Source: Caulobacter rhizosphaerae
GTDB lineage: Bacteria > Pseudomonadota > Alphaproteobacteria > Caulobacterales > Caulobacteraceae
NCBI RefSeq assembly: GCF_010977555.1
Contig: NZ_CP048815.1
Span: 558,001 to 622,000, forward strand
DNA length: 64,000 nucleotides
Direction of reading: 5' to 3'
Shown here: piece by piece, positions 35,344-44,725 of the stretch
Numbering within the stretch: the stretch's first letter is position 1
How the letters are laid out: each line of letters begins with the position of its first letter
The notes under the pieces: generated by a model
What the model was told of the DNA's origin: nothing
The model's database searches: none
The model's input: the letters and a program-made list of their open reading frames with translations, nothing else
Translations under genes and position numbers: made by a program

Positions 35344-36851
35344 CCCTGGTCCCGCTCGCGCCCTTCCCCTTCCGTCCGCGCCGGCCCGCGCCGCGCCCCA
35401 TCGGACCTCAATTCATGAACCGCAAGATCGTGCTGCTGCGCGGGGTCGCCGCCGCCGTCGCCCTGCTCGCCGTCGCCTCCACCGTGGCGATCTCGCCTCC
35501 CGCCCAAGCTCAGCCCGCCGCCCTGTCGGCGTCGGCCCTGCGCAAGGTCGAGGTCACGGTGCCGGTCGGCAAGGCCCAGGTGCTGGAACTGCCCGCCCCC
35601 TATGTGGACCTGATGATCTCCAATCCGGAGACCGCCGACGTCCTGCCCCTGACCCGGACCTCGGTCTATGTGGTGGGCAAGAAGCTGGGCTCGGCCACGC
35701 TCACCGCCTACGGCCCGGGCCGCCAGCTGGTGGCCGCCGCCAATGTGGTGATTTCGGCCGACGTCGACAGCCTGCGCCAGAGGCTGCACGACACCATGCC
35801 CGGAGAGGACGGCCTGGTGGTCGGCGCCAGCAACCAGTCGGTCGTGCTGTCCGGACCCATCAGCAGCGGGGCGGCCGCCGGCCGCGCCGTGGCCCTGGCC
35901 GAAAGCTTCGCGCCCGGCCAGGTGGTCAACATGATGTCGGTGCAGGGCACACAGCAGGTCACCCTGTCGGTGCGCATCGTCGAGATGGAGCGGTCCACGG
36001 CCAAGGCCCTGCGCCTGAACGTCGCCACCGCCGACCCGACCGCGCCCGGCTACCACAATTTCGAGATCGGCACGGGCGACACCGGCGTGCTCAGCAGCGT
36101 GCTCGACAGCTTCGGCCTGCTGAAGTTCCCCCTGCGCGCCGGCGACGTGGACCTGAACGTGCTGTTCGACGCCCTGGAAACCAAGGGCCTGGTCAAGACC
36201 CTGGCCGAGCCGAACCTGACGGCGATGTCGGGCGACACGGCCAGCTTCCTGGCCGGCGGCGAGTTTCCGGTGCCGGTGGCTCAGAACCAGAGCGGCGGCC
36301 TGACGACCATCACGGTCGAGTTCAAGCAGTTCGGCATCGGCCTAGCCTTCACCCCGACGGTGCTGCAGGACGGGATGATCAACCTGGTGGTCAATCCCGA
36401 GGTTTCGAGCATCGACCCCAACAGCTCGTTCGTCAGCAACGGCCTGCGCATCCCGGGCATCAAGGTCCGTCGCGCCAAGACCACGGTCGAGCTGCGCGAC
36501 GCGGAGTCGTTCACGATCGCCGGGCTGATCCGCGACGACTACCAGAACCAGGTGCGCCAGTTTCCGATGCTGGGCGACCTGCCGGTGCTGGGCGCGCTGT
36601 TCCGCTCGACCAGCTACCAGCGCAACCAGACCGAACTGGTGATCGTCGTCACGCCGCACTTGGTCAAGCCGACCCGAGCGCGGATGGCGACACCGGCGGA
36701 CCGCTTCACGCCGCCGTCCGACACCGAACTTTTCCTGCTGGGCCGCGGCCAGGCGAACCAGGGCGCTCTGTCGCCCGAGGATCGCGTGCTGCTGACCGGC
36801 GCCGCCGGCAAGGGAGGGGTCGAAGGACCCTATGGCCATGTCCTGCACTAG
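35340..36851 (+). CDS. cpaC: Tad pilus secretin CpaC/RcpA
   Basis: A 503-residue type II/III secretin forming the outer-membrane pore for the Flp pilus. A signal segment lies at about 28-57, since the first 25 residues are arginine/proline-rich and precede a better start at M26 (MNRKIVLLRG). Then come the pilus/BON-like N domain (about 65-180) and the secretin domain (about 240-430), with LAEPNLTAMSGDTASFLAGGEFP and the terminal TELVIVVTPHLVKP. GTG/ATG choice: ATG 35340 overlaps cpaB; internal ATG 35415 would give a cleaner signal peptide. Confidence 0.95.
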   Translation: MTLVPLAPFPFRPRRPAPRPIGPQFMNRKIVLLRGVAAAVALLAVASTVAISPPAQAQPAALSASALRKVEVTVPVGKAQVLELPAPYVDLMISNPETADVLPLTRTSVYVVGKKLGSATLTAYGPGRQLVAAANVVISADVDSLRQRLHDTMPGEDGLVVGASNQSVVLSGPISSGAAAGRAVALAESFAPGQVVNMMSVQGTQQVTLSVRIVEMERSTAKALRLNVATADPTAPGYHNFEIGTGDTGVLSSVLDSFGLLKFPLRAGDVDLNVLFDALETKGLVKTLAEPNLTAMSGDTASFLAGGEFPVPVAQNQSGGLTTITVEFKQFGIGLAFTPTVLQDGMINLVVNPEVSSIDPNSSFVSNGLRIPGIKVRRAKTTVELRDAESFTIAGLIRDDYQNQVRQFPMLGDLPVLGALFRSTSYQRNQTELVIVVTPHLVKPTRARMATPADRFTPPSDTELFLLGRGQANQGALSPEDRVLLTGAAGKGGVEGPYGHVLH

Positions 36852-37140
36852 AATGATCCCCCTGGCGGTTCTGGCCGCCGTCGTCGCCCTGGCCGGTTGC
36901 GCCGATGCGCAGCGCGACCTCTCGCCGGACTTTGGCGCGGCGGTGCGCACCAACCTCGCCGCCCAGATCGCCGATCCCGAGGCGCGCTACGAGGGAGTCG
37001 GGCAACCAGGCGGCGACGGCGTCCGCGCCGCCCTGGCCGCCAGCCGCTACGGCAAGAACCAGGTCGTCCAGCCGGCCCAAGCCGCCACCTCCAGCGTCGA
37101 CTCCAAGGGAGGGGCGAAGGGCCCAGGCTCCGCCAACTGA
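36832..37140 (+). CDS. Shortened CpaD-like pilus lipoprotein
   Basis: A 102-residue lipoprotein with lipobox ALAGC (C22), overlapping the cpaC 3' end by 20 nt, with AAGGA upstream of ATG 36832. After the lipid anchor it reads FGAAVRTNLAAQIADPEARYEG and DGVRAALAASRYG, matching the C-terminal region of CpaD/TadB-locus lipoproteins (FGCATQNNLAAMVANP type), but the usual N-terminal ~110 residues of CpaD (about 220 in all) are absent. It sits exactly where cpaD is found. I read it as a minimal CpaD that probably still assists the secretin. Confidence 0.75.
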   Translation: MAMSCTRMIPLAVLAAVVALAGCADAQRDLSPDFGAAVRTNLAAQIADPEARYEGVGQPGGDGVRAALAASRYGKNQVVQPAQAATSSVDSKGGAKGPGSAN

Positions 37141-37141
37141 C

Positions 37142-38614
37142 ATGTCCCTCACAAGACGTTTCCTTCATGATCAATCCGGCGCCGTGGCGGCCCTCACAGG
37201 GGTGGCCCTGGTCGGCCTGGTGGCGATCGGCGGCCTGGCCTACGACGTCAGTCGGGCCTACGCCCTGCGGGCCGAGCTGGAGAGCGCGGTCGACGCGGCT
37301 GCCCTCGCCGGGGCCAGCCAGCTGGATGGAAGCGAGGGGGCCATGGGCCGCGCCCAGACCGCCGCCATGGGCAGCCTGGTCAGCAACCGCGGGGCCCTGG
37401 CCGACGCCTTCGAGGGCAATGTCGCGATCAGCGCCGGCGACATCGCCTTCCTCAGCGCCCACGATCCCGACGTCGCGGCGACCAGCAACGCCAACGCCAG
37501 CTTCATCCGCATCAGCCTGACGCCCCGGTCCTTGGGCCTGGTGTTCGGGGCGCTGACCGGCGTCGGCGGCTTCAACGCCACGGCCCGCGCGGTGGCCGGC
37601 TACGGCACGGCGATCTGCAAGGTGCCGCCGCTGCTGCTGTGCAATCCCAACGAGGCCACCAGCCTGACCTTCGATGGCGACGCCTATATCGGCAAGAGCG
37701 TCCTGCTGACCCCGCCGCCGGGCGGCAACGGGGCCTGGGGCCCTGGCAACTTCGGCTTCCTGTCGGTGGGGTCGGGCGCGGCCGACGTCAAGAACGCCAT
37801 GGGCCGCAGTCCGCCGCTGACCGAGTGCTTCGGCGCCACGGCCCAGACCCAGACCGGCAACATCGCCTCGGCCGACGACTGGTTCAATGTTCGTTTCGAC
37901 ATCTACAAGTCGTCGGCGGGCGGCAACAAGAACGACCCGCTGTTCCTGCCGGCCATGAACACCATGGTCGGCGCCAAGACCGGCGCGGGCGCCAGCGCCT
38001 GCTCGCCCTCGGTCTCCGCGCCCAGCAACTCGTGCGCCAGCGCCGCGGCCCTCGCCAACGGCACGGGCTTCCCGCTGGACTGCGGCCAGACCGGCGTGCT
38101 GGGCAGCGGCGTGTGGAACGCGGCCCAGTACTTCGCCACCAACCATTCGGGGATCAATCCGACCACCTACACGCCCCAGGTTCCGGCGGGATCGAGCGGG
38201 ACCGGCTGGGCCGCCTATGGTCCCGCGCCCGCCGCCGGTGGAACCAGCCCGACCCGCTACCAGGTCTACAAGTGGGAACTGGCGATGCTGGACGGCTCGA
38301 TCGCCAAGCCGGCCGGGGCCTTCTCCGACGGCCAGACGGCGACCAGCGGGTCGCACGACTACGCCGCGCCCCAGTGCAACAAGACCGGCGCCCAGGTCGC
38401 GCCCGACCGCCGCACCATCTCGGCGGTGATCGCCAACTGCCACGCCGACAACGTCCATGGCAGCTCGACCGTGCATATCATCGCCTATGTCGACCTGTTC
38501 CTGACCGCCCCGGCCGTCAGCAATTCGATCTATGGCGAGGTCATCGGGACCACCACCGACGTGTCGGCGGTCGGGGCGGAGACCAAGCTTTATTCGGTGC
38601 GGCTCTATGACTAG
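37142..38614 (+). CDS. tadG: TadG-like pilus-associated protein
   Basis: A 490-residue protein with a TadG/TadE-type N-terminus: basic start, DQSGAVAALTGVALVGLVAIGGLAYDVSRAYALRAELESAVDAAALAGA region (12-60) with one membrane helix. A large extracytoplasmic region follows, rich in glycine, alanine and cysteine (several pairs, for example CKVPPLLLCN and CSPSVSAPSNSC). No von Willebrand A domain is evident. Begins two bases after the mini-CpaD stop and overlaps tadE by 8 nt. Likely a minor pseudopilin or surface component needed for pilus stability. Confidence 0.88.
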   Translation: MSLTRRFLHDQSGAVAALTGVALVGLVAIGGLAYDVSRAYALRAELESAVDAAALAGASQLDGSEGAMGRAQTAAMGSLVSNRGALADAFEGNVAISAGDIAFLSAHDPDVAATSNANASFIRISLTPRSLGLVFGALTGVGGFNATARAVAGYGTAICKVPPLLLCNPNEATSLTFDGDAYIGKSVLLTPPPGGNGAWGPGNFGFLSVGSGAADVKNAMGRSPPLTECFGATAQTQTGNIASADDWFNVRFDIYKSSAGGNKNDPLFLPAMNTMVGAKTGAGASACSPSVSAPSNSCASAAALANGTGFPLDCGQTGVLGSGVWNAAQYFATNHSGINPTTYTPQVPAGSSGTGWAAYGPAPAAGGTSPTRYQVYKWELAMLDGSIAKPAGAFSDGQTATSGSHDYAAPQCNKTGAQVAPDRRTISAVIANCHADNVHGSSTVHIIAYVDLFLTAPAVSNSIYGEVIGTTTDVSAVGAETKLYSVRLYD

Positions 38615-39110
38615 CCGCCCGATCCCCTTGCTTCGCCGGCTGCTGGCCGGATGCGGCGGCTCGGCGGCGGTGGAGTTCGCGCTGATCCTGCCGTTCATGA
38701 CGCTGCTGTGCTTCGCCTTCGTCGGGGCAGGGCGGCTTTTCTGGAACTACCACATCGCCGTCTCGGCGGTGCGCGATGCGGCGCGCTACGCCGCCCGCTT
38801 GCCGATGACCTGCGCCGGCCTGACCAACGCCGGCGACACGACCAAGGTCCAGAACGTGGCGCGGACCGGGGTCGGCGACGGCGTCGGCTCGCCGCTGATC
38901 GCCAACTGGACCAGCAACGCCAGCGTCGTCGTTTCTGTGTCCTGCGTCAGCAACGCCGGCGGCGCCTATTCCGGCCGCTACGAGGACATGACCGGCGTGC
39001 CGATCGTCCAGGTCAGCGCCTCGCCGCCCTATATCGACTCCTTTGGTCCCCTGACCGGGATGACGCTGACCAGCTTCACGGTCAGCGCCCAGCAGGCGTG
39101 GACCGAATGA
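38607..39110 (+). CDS. tadE: TadE-family pseudopilin
   Basis: A 167-residue TadE-like protein. The prepilin-type site is seen in CGGSAAVEFALILPF (cleavage after G18, glutamate at +5), followed by a hydrophobic helix and a soluble beta-rich domain with two cysteines (MTCAG and VSCVS). TadE proteins are processed by the same peptidase as the major pilin and prime or stabilise the pilus. Overlaps both neighbours (8 nt with tadG, ATGA with the next gene). Confidence 0.9.
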   Translation: MTSRPIPLLRRLLAGCGGSAAVEFALILPFMTLLCFAFVGAGRLFWNYHIAVSAVRDAARYAARLPMTCAGLTNAGDTTKVQNVARTGVGDGVGSPLIANWTSNASVVVSVSCVSNAGGAYSGRYEDMTGVPIVQVSASPPYIDSFGPLTGMTLTSFTVSAQQAWTE

Positions 39111-39703
39111 ACGTCCGGGCCCACCGCCTTTTTCGACTGGCGCGCGACGAGCGGGGCGCCGCGGCCGCCGAGTTCGGCTTGGTCTGCCTGGTGTTCATCT
39201 CGATGCTGCTGGCCGTCATCGACATGGGCCGCCTGGCCTGGACCATCAACGCCGCCAAGGCCGCCACCCGCGAGGGCGTGCGCCTGGCCGTGGTGAGCCC
39301 GATCGTCTCCACCTACATGGCCGGTTACGACGGCCTGAACCAGAACATCCCCGGCGGCGGGACGGTCCCGGACATGGCGTTCAGATGCTCCGGGGCCAGC
39401 TCGACCTGCACGCAGATCGTCGGCAGCGGCGGGACCGCCGGCTTCGACGCCGCGACGTTCGCGGCCTTGCTGGCCAAGATGCAAGCCTACGATCCCGACA
39501 TCACCGCCGCCAACGTGGTGATCACCTATCGTCATGTCGGCCTGGGCAAGGTGGGAAACCCCTTCGCTCCGGACATGGAGCCCCTGGTGACCGTCAGCCT
39601 GACCGGCATGACCTTCCAGAGCGCCGCCCTCCAGGTCGTGGGGGTCACGCCCTTCGCCCTGCCGAACATGGCTTCGACCCTCAGCGGAGAAAGCCTGTCA
39701 TGA
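39107..39703 (+). CDS. Second TadE-family pseudopilin
   Basis: A 198-residue TadE-like protein with prepilin-type DERGAAAAEFGLVCLVF (cleavage after G17, glutamate at +5) and one N-terminal helix. The soluble part includes a Cys pair (RCSGASSTC). It overlaps the preceding tadE and following cpaE genes through ATGA junctions, showing translational coupling. Usually called TadF when paired with TadE in this position, though the two are hard to tell apart. Confidence 0.88.
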   Translation: MNVRAHRLFRLARDERGAAAAEFGLVCLVFISMLLAVIDMGRLAWTINAAKAATREGVRLAVVSPIVSTYMAGYDGLNQNIPGGGTVPDMAFRCSGASSTCTQIVGSGGTAGFDAATFAALLAKMQAYDPDITAANVVITYRHVGLGKVGNPFAPDMEPLVTVSLTGMTFQSAALQVVGVTPFALPNMASTLSGESLS

Positions 39704-40911
39704 GCCTGCTCCCCTTCAACCGGATCAAGCCGCCCCCGGCGCCGGCCCCGCCGCAGCGGTCCTGCGCGTGGCGGGTAGGGCTGTGCCTGCCGGGCCTGGG
39801 CGCGGATCCGCCTCTGGCGATGCTGTCGGCCATGTTTCCGGCCGTCACCTTCCGCGGGCTGGACACGCCCTGGCCCGAGCGGGCCGCCCAGACCTTCGAC
39901 CTGCTGATCGTCGGCCTGGACGCCGCCGATCCTGCCGAGATCGATCGCCTGACCACGCGCCTGTCGGCCTGCGCCGGCCGGATCGAGGTGCTGGTCGTGA
40001 TGCGGGACGCCGACGTCGAACTGACCCGCCGCCTGATCCACCAGGGCGCGGCCGACGTGCTGCCCGCGCCCGTCACCGACACGGCCCTGGCCATCGCCCT
40101 GGAGCGGATTTTCTGCCGCCTGGACACCGGCCGCGCCCAGCGTCGCAGCGGCGAGATCATCACCCTGCTGAAGGCCGGCGGCGGCGTCGGCGCCACCTCG
40201 CTGGCGGTGCAGACCGCCGTGCGGCTGGCCGCCAACCCAGCCTCTGGGGGGGTCTGCGTGGCGGATCTCGACCTGCAGATGGGCGCCGCGGCGCTCTATC
40301 TCGACATTCCCGACCCGGTCACCGTGGCTCAGGTGCTGGCGGCCGGCGGGGCGGTCGAGGAGATGTCCTTCGCCACGGCCCTGACCGCGCACCGCAGCGG
40401 AGTGAGCGTGCTGGCCGCCCCCGGCGAGCTGATGCCCGTCGAGAGCCTGAACCCGGCTCTGATCGACGGACTGACGGCCGCCCTGCGCCGGGACTTCGAG
40501 ATCACCCTGGTCGATCCGCCCACCGTCTGGACCGCCTGGACCAACCGCCTGCTGCGCCAGTCGCAGCGCATCCTGCTGGTCACCCGGCTGTCGGTGCCGC
40601 ACGTGCACATGGTTCGCCGGCAGCTGCACATGCTGGCCGCCCAGCGGCTGGACGACGTGCCGGTCACGCTGATCTGCAACCAGGTCGAGGCCGAGGCCGG
40701 CGGCCTGACGCTGAAGGCGGCGCAGCAGGCGATCGGCCGGCCCTTCGACCTGGTCATCCCCGAGGATCGCCGCCTGATGCACCAGGCCATCGACCAGGGC
40801 GTGTCGCTGGCGTCGGTGCGGCGTGGCAGCAAGATCGAGGCGGCCATCGACCGCCTGGCGGACATGGTGGCGCCGGCGCGTGTCGCGGCGGCGGTGGGAG
40901 CGGAAAGGTAA
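39700..40911 (+). CDS. cpaE: CpaE/TadZ-like MinD-family localisation ATPase
   Basis: A 403-residue TadZ protein with an atypical receiver-like N-terminal domain (about 25-140, DLLIVGLDAAD and VLVVMRDADVELTRRLIHQGAADVLPAPV in part) and a MinD/ParA-like ATPase domain (about 150-400). The P-loop is deviant: KAGGGVGATS in place of KGGVGKT, as in CpaE relatives, and CVADLDLQMGAAALYLD follows. CpaE places the pilus machinery at the cell pole. ATGA overlap with the upstream TadE-type gene. Confidence 0.93.
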   Translation: MSLLPFNRIKPPPAPAPPQRSCAWRVGLCLPGLGADPPLAMLSAMFPAVTFRGLDTPWPERAAQTFDLLIVGLDAADPAEIDRLTTRLSACAGRIEVLVVMRDADVELTRRLIHQGAADVLPAPVTDTALAIALERIFCRLDTGRAQRRSGEIITLLKAGGGVGATSLAVQTAVRLAANPASGGVCVADLDLQMGAAALYLDIPDPVTVAQVLAAGGAVEEMSFATALTAHRSGVSVLAAPGELMPVESLNPALIDGLTAALRRDFEITLVDPPTVWTAWTNRLLRQSQRILLVTRLSVPHVHMVRRQLHMLAAQRLDDVPVTLICNQVEAEAGGLTLKAAQQAIGRPFDLVIPEDRRLMHQAIDQGVSLASVRRGSKIEAAIDRLADMVAPARVAAAVGAER

Positions 40912-40914
40912 GTC

Positions 40915-42261
40915 ATGCTTTGGGGCGATGAAACCAGACATATCGAGGCCACGGCCGTGGCCGCCGCCTATCCGCAAGGGGCGCCTATCGACGACGCCCT
41001 GGGGCTGAAGGTCCGGCTGCACCAGCGGCTGATCGACCTGCTCAATCTGAACCTGCTGGACCGCACGCCGCGGGACGCCCTGCGGCAGGACATCCGCGGC
41101 GCGGTCACCGGCCTGCTGATGGAGGAAAAGCGGCTGCTGACCCCCAGCCAGACCGACCAGCTGGTCGAGGAGATCCTCGACGAGTTGCTGGGCCTGGGCC
41201 CCCTAGAGCCCCTGCTCAAGGACGACAGCGTCACCGACATCCTGATCAACACCCACGAGGTGGTCTATGTCGAGCGGGCCGGCCGCCTGCAGCGCACCAA
41301 TGTCCGCTTCCAGGACACCCGCCACCTGGTGCGGATCATCAACAAGATCGTCGCCGCCGTGGGCCGGCGGGTCGACGAGAGCCAGCCGATGGTCGACGCC
41401 CGCCTGGCCGACGGTTCGCGGGTCAACGCCATCATCCCGCCGCTGGCGGTGGACGGGCCCCTGGTCTCGATCCGCAAGTTCGCCCGCTCGCCCCTGGCCA
41501 TGGACCGCCTGGTCGAGCTCGGCAGCATCTCGCGGGAGATGGCGCAGGTGCTCCAGGCTGTGGTCCAGGCGCGCCGCAACGTGCTGATCTCCGGCGGCAC
41601 CGGCTCGGGCAAGACCACCCTGCTCAACGCCCTGTCGGCCTATGTGGACGACCACGAGCGGATCATCACCATCGAGGACTCCGCCGAGCTACAGTTGCAG
41701 CAGTCGCATGTCGGTCGCCTGGAGACCCGCCCGGCCAATATCGAAGGCCAGGGCGAGGTGCAGCAGCGCGAGCTGGTCCGCAACGCCCTGCGCATGCGCC
41801 CCGACCGCATCATCGTCGGCGAGGTCCGCTCGGGCGAGGCCTTCGACATGCTGCAGGCGATGAACACCGGCCACGACGGCTCGATGACCACCGTCCACGC
41901 CAACACCCCGCGCGACGCCCTGTCGCGGGTCGAGCAGATGGTCGGCATGGCCGGGCTGGACATTCCCGCCCGGTCGATCCGGGGCCAGATCGCCTCGGCG
42001 ATCCACGTCGTGATCCAGGCCGAGCGCATGGAGGACGGCACGCGCCGCATCGTGTCCGTGGCCGAGATCTCGGGCATGGAGGAGGACGTGATCTGCATGC
42101 AGGAGATCTTCCGCTTCCGACGTGTCGGCCGCGGGAGCGACGGGCGGGTGCTGGGCCAGTACGAGGCCGTCGGCGTGCGGCCCCGGTTCATGGAGGCGCT
42201 GGCCGCGCGGGGCATCAGTCTGCCGACCGACCTGTTCGCGGTCGGCCGGGTCTCGGCGTGA
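40915..42261 (+). CDS. cpaF: Pilus assembly/retraction ATPase CpaF (TadA)
   Basis: A 448-residue type II/IV secretion ATPase that powers Flp pilus extension and retraction. Walker A is GGTGSGKT (G227-T234); Walker B and His boxes lie downstream (MRPDRIIVGEVRSGE and MNTGHDGSMTTVHANTPRDAL). An N-terminal helical segment is typical for CpaF. Starts three bases after the cpaE stop; tadB starts five bases past its own stop. Acts in the cytoplasm at the platform of TadB/TadC. Confidence 0.97.
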   Translation: MLWGDETRHIEATAVAAAYPQGAPIDDALGLKVRLHQRLIDLLNLNLLDRTPRDALRQDIRGAVTGLLMEEKRLLTPSQTDQLVEEILDELLGLGPLEPLLKDDSVTDILINTHEVVYVERAGRLQRTNVRFQDTRHLVRIINKIVAAVGRRVDESQPMVDARLADGSRVNAIIPPLAVDGPLVSIRKFARSPLAMDRLVELGSISREMAQVLQAVVQARRNVLISGGTGSGKTTLLNALSAYVDDHERIITIEDSAELQLQQSHVGRLETRPANIEGQGEVQQRELVRNALRMRPDRIIVGEVRSGEAFDMLQAMNTGHDGSMTTVHANTPRDALSRVEQMVGMAGLDIPARSIRGQIASAIHVVIQAERMEDGTRRIVSVAEISGMEEDVICMQEIFRFRRVGRGSDGRVLGQYEAVGVRPRFMEALAARGISLPTDLFAVGRVSA

Positions 42262-42265
42262 CGCG

Positions 42266-43261
42266 ATGGACACGCTCTTCTTCCCCATGGCGCTGGTCCT
42301 GGCCTTCGTGGCCGTGGCGATGGCCGGCCAGGCCCTGATCGGCCTCTTCCTCGGCGCGCGCGAACAGACCCAGCGCGTCAACCGTCGCCTGACTCTGATG
42401 GCGACCGGCCTGTCGCAGGAGGCGGTCTACCAGACGCTGGTGCGCAAGCCGCGCGACAGCTGGATCGGCCGCACGCCCTACGCGGCCCTGCACACGCGGG
42501 CCCTGCTCTATTGCCGCCAGGCCGGACTGTCGGCCGGGCCGATGCAGGTGCTGGGCGTGGCCGGCGGCGCGGCGGCCACGCTCTGGCTGCTGGCGATGGT
42601 CTTCCTGCGCGGCGTGTCGGTCGCCTCGCCCTTTCCGCAGGTGCTGATGGCGGGCTTCGGTGCGACCGGTCTGTGCTTCGCGGTCGCGGCGCTGTGGATC
42701 GCTCGCCGTCGCGCCGCGCGCCTGGCCAAGCTGGAAGAGCAGCTTCCGTTGGCGCTGGACGTCATGATCCGCGCCCTGCGGGCCGGCCATCCGGTGATCT
42801 CCGCGGTCAATCTGGTGACCCAGGAGATGCCCGATCCGATCGGCAGCGAGTTCGGCCTGGTGATGGACGAGACCACCTATGGCGGCGAGTTCCGGGACGC
42901 CTTGCGCAGCCTGGCCCGTCGGACCGGCTCAGCCGACATCGCCTTCTTCGCCGTCAGCATCGCCATCCAGACCGAAACCGGCGGCAACCTGGCCGAGATC
43001 CTGTCCGGCCTGGCCACCGTGATCCGCGGCCGGGCCTCGCTGAACAAGCGCATCCGCGCCCTGTCCAGCGAAGGGCGGATGTCGGCGCTGATCCTCTCGC
43101 TGCTGCCCCTGGTCTGCGTCTCGGCGGTCAGCCTGTTCCACCCGGAGTTCTACACCAGCAAGTTTTCCGATCCCGCCTTCTGGCCGATCGTCGCCGGCAT
43201 CGTACTGCTCTACGGCGTCGGCCAGCTGATGATCCGCCGGATCGTCACCTTCAAATATTGA
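42266..43261 (+). CDS. tadB: Tad platform protein TadB
   Basis: A 331-residue inner-membrane protein with N-terminal helix (about 4-30), two central helices (about 95-140), the cytoplasmic T2SSF domain (about 155-275, LPLALDVMIRALRAGHPVISAVNLV and AIQTETGGNLAEILSGLATVIR), and C-terminal helices. With TadC it forms the platform on which CpaF works. ATG 42266 follows the cpaF stop directly. Confidence 0.95.
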   Translation: MDTLFFPMALVLAFVAVAMAGQALIGLFLGAREQTQRVNRRLTLMATGLSQEAVYQTLVRKPRDSWIGRTPYAALHTRALLYCRQAGLSAGPMQVLGVAGGAAATLWLLAMVFLRGVSVASPFPQVLMAGFGATGLCFAVAALWIARRRAARLAKLEEQLPLALDVMIRALRAGHPVISAVNLVTQEMPDPIGSEFGLVMDETTYGGEFRDALRSLARRTGSADIAFFAVSIAIQTETGGNLAEILSGLATVIRGRASLNKRIRALSSEGRMSALILSLLPLVCVSAVSLFHPEFYTSKFSDPAFWPIVAGIVLLYGVGQLMIRRIVTFKY

Positions 43262-43268
43262 GGACGTC

Positions 43269-44216
43269 ATGGACGACGCGCTGAGCATCACTTTGCAGAT
43301 CGCGGTCTTCGCGGCCGTCGTCGGCGGCGTCCTGGCCGTGGTCTGGCGTCTCGAGCAGGGCGCGCTGATCCGTCGCCGGATGAAGGACGGGCCGGCCGCG
43401 GCCCAGGGCGCGCCCGACGAGACGCTGTTCAAGGTCGCTCGCCCGGCCAATCCCCTGCTGTCCTGGGTGCAAGCCCGTCTGCCGGCGGCGCGGAAGGACC
43501 AGCCTTCGCGCCTGGCCCGCACCCTGGCCGAGGCCGGTTTTCCCGCGCCGTCCGCGCCCGCCTGGTACGCCCTGGCCCGCATTGGCTCGGCCGTGGGCCT
43601 GCCGCTGATCCTGCTCGTTTCCCAGAAGCTGTCTTCGGCGCCGATTACCGGCCTGAAACTGGTCGTCGCCGCCCTGGTGCTGTGCGGCCTGGGCCTGGTC
43701 GTGCCGGCGATGATCGTAGACCTGCGCGCCGCCGGCCGCCGCGAGCGGCTGGAGAACCAATTCCCCGACGCCCTGGACCTGATGGTGGTCTGCATCGAGG
43801 CCGGTTTGGGATTCGACGCGGCCTTCGTGCGGGTGTCGCAGGAAATCGCCGCCTCGCACCGCGACATCGCCTTCGAGTTCGGCCGGGTCTCGCAGGAACT
43901 GCGCGCGGGACGGTCCCGCCCCGACGCCCTGCGGCGGATGAGCGAGCGGGTCAATGTCGACGCCCTGCGCGCCTTCGCCGCCCTGATGATCCAGACCGAC
44001 AGCCTGGGCGCCAGCGTCGGCCAGACCCTGCGCACCTATTCGGCCGAGATGCGCGAGCGGCGGTTCCTGCGCGGCGAGGAGAAGGCCATGCGCATTCCCG
44101 TGCTGCTGACCTTGCCGCTGGTGGCCTGCATCCTGCCCGTGATCATCACGGCCCTGCTGCTGCCGGCGGGCCTGGACGTGGCCCACAACCTGCTTCCCGC
44201 TCTCAAGAGGCACTGA
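43269..44216 (+). CDS. tadC: Tad platform protein TadC
   Basis: A 315-residue inner-membrane protein, the partner of TadB. It has an N-terminal helix, two helices around 100-150, the T2SSF domain (FPDALDLMVVCIEAGLGFDAAFVRVSQE, then ALMIQTDSLGASVGQTLRTYSAEMRERRFLRGEEKA in part) and a C-terminal hydrophobic helix (VLLTLPLVACILPVIITAL). GAGGA lies at 43260-43264 ahead of ATG 43269. Two bases separate it from the TPR lipoprotein gene. Confidence 0.95.
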   Translation: MDDALSITLQIAVFAAVVGGVLAVVWRLEQGALIRRRMKDGPAAAQGAPDETLFKVARPANPLLSWVQARLPAARKDQPSRLARTLAEAGFPAPSAPAWYALARIGSAVGLPLILLVSQKLSSAPITGLKLVVAALVLCGLGLVVPAMIVDLRAAGRRERLENQFPDALDLMVVCIEAGLGFDAAFVRVSQEIAASHRDIAFEFGRVSQELRAGRSRPDALRRMSERVNVDALRAFAALMIQTDSLGASVGQTLRTYSAEMRERRFLRGEEKAMRIPVLLTLPLVACILPVIITALLLPAGLDVAHNLLPALKRH

Positions 44217-44218
44217 CC

Positions 44219-44725
44219 ATGCGACGCCTGTTGCTGACGATCGTCTGTTGCGCGCTCCTTCCAAGCCTGGGCGGCTGCGTGGTCTGGCGCGGGGTGGCCA
44301 ACCTGGTCCGGCCGGCCCCCCAGGTCGCCGAGGTTCGGGCCGTCCCCGCCCCCGGTCTGGTCGCGCCGGAACTGACCGCCGTAGCCGATCGACTGTACGC
44401 CCGCGCCGCCGACGCCATCCGCGTCCGCGACTACGCCCTGGCGCTGGAGCTGCTGCAGGTCGCCGCGGCCCGTGCGCCCGCCGACGTGAGGGTGCTCAAC
44501 GCCCAGGCCGTGATCTATGACAAGCTGGGGCGGTTCGATCTCAGCGCCCGCTACTACGCTCGCGCCCTGGCGGTTGACCCGGGTTCGTCGATCGTCGCGC
44601 ACAACATCGCCTATTCGGCCCGGCTGAGCGGGCGGGCGGTCGACACCGGTCGTCTCCTGGCGGGCGGTCCGCCCGAGGGACCCGCCGCCGGGAATGGCGG
44701 AGCAATTCCGGTGGGGGCGCCGTGA
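44219..44725 (+). CDS. tadD: TadD-like TPR lipoprotein
   Basis: A 168-residue lipoprotein with lipobox-like SLGGC (C19), followed by about two tetratricopeptide repeats (about 60-140: YALALELLQVAAARAPADVRVLNAQAVIYDKLGRFDLSARYYARALAVDP region). TadD proteins help assemble or place the secretin. Shorter than classic TadD (about 250), but position after tadC is standard. Its TGA stop overlaps the next ATG by one base. Confidence 0.88.
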   Translation: MRRLLLTIVCCALLPSLGGCVVWRGVANLVRPAPQVAEVRAVPAPGLVAPELTAVADRLYARAADAIRVRDYALALELLQVAAARAPADVRVLNAQAVIYDKLGRFDLSARYYARALAVDPGSSIVAHNIAYSARLSGRAVDTGRLLAGGPPEGPAAGNGGAIPVGAP

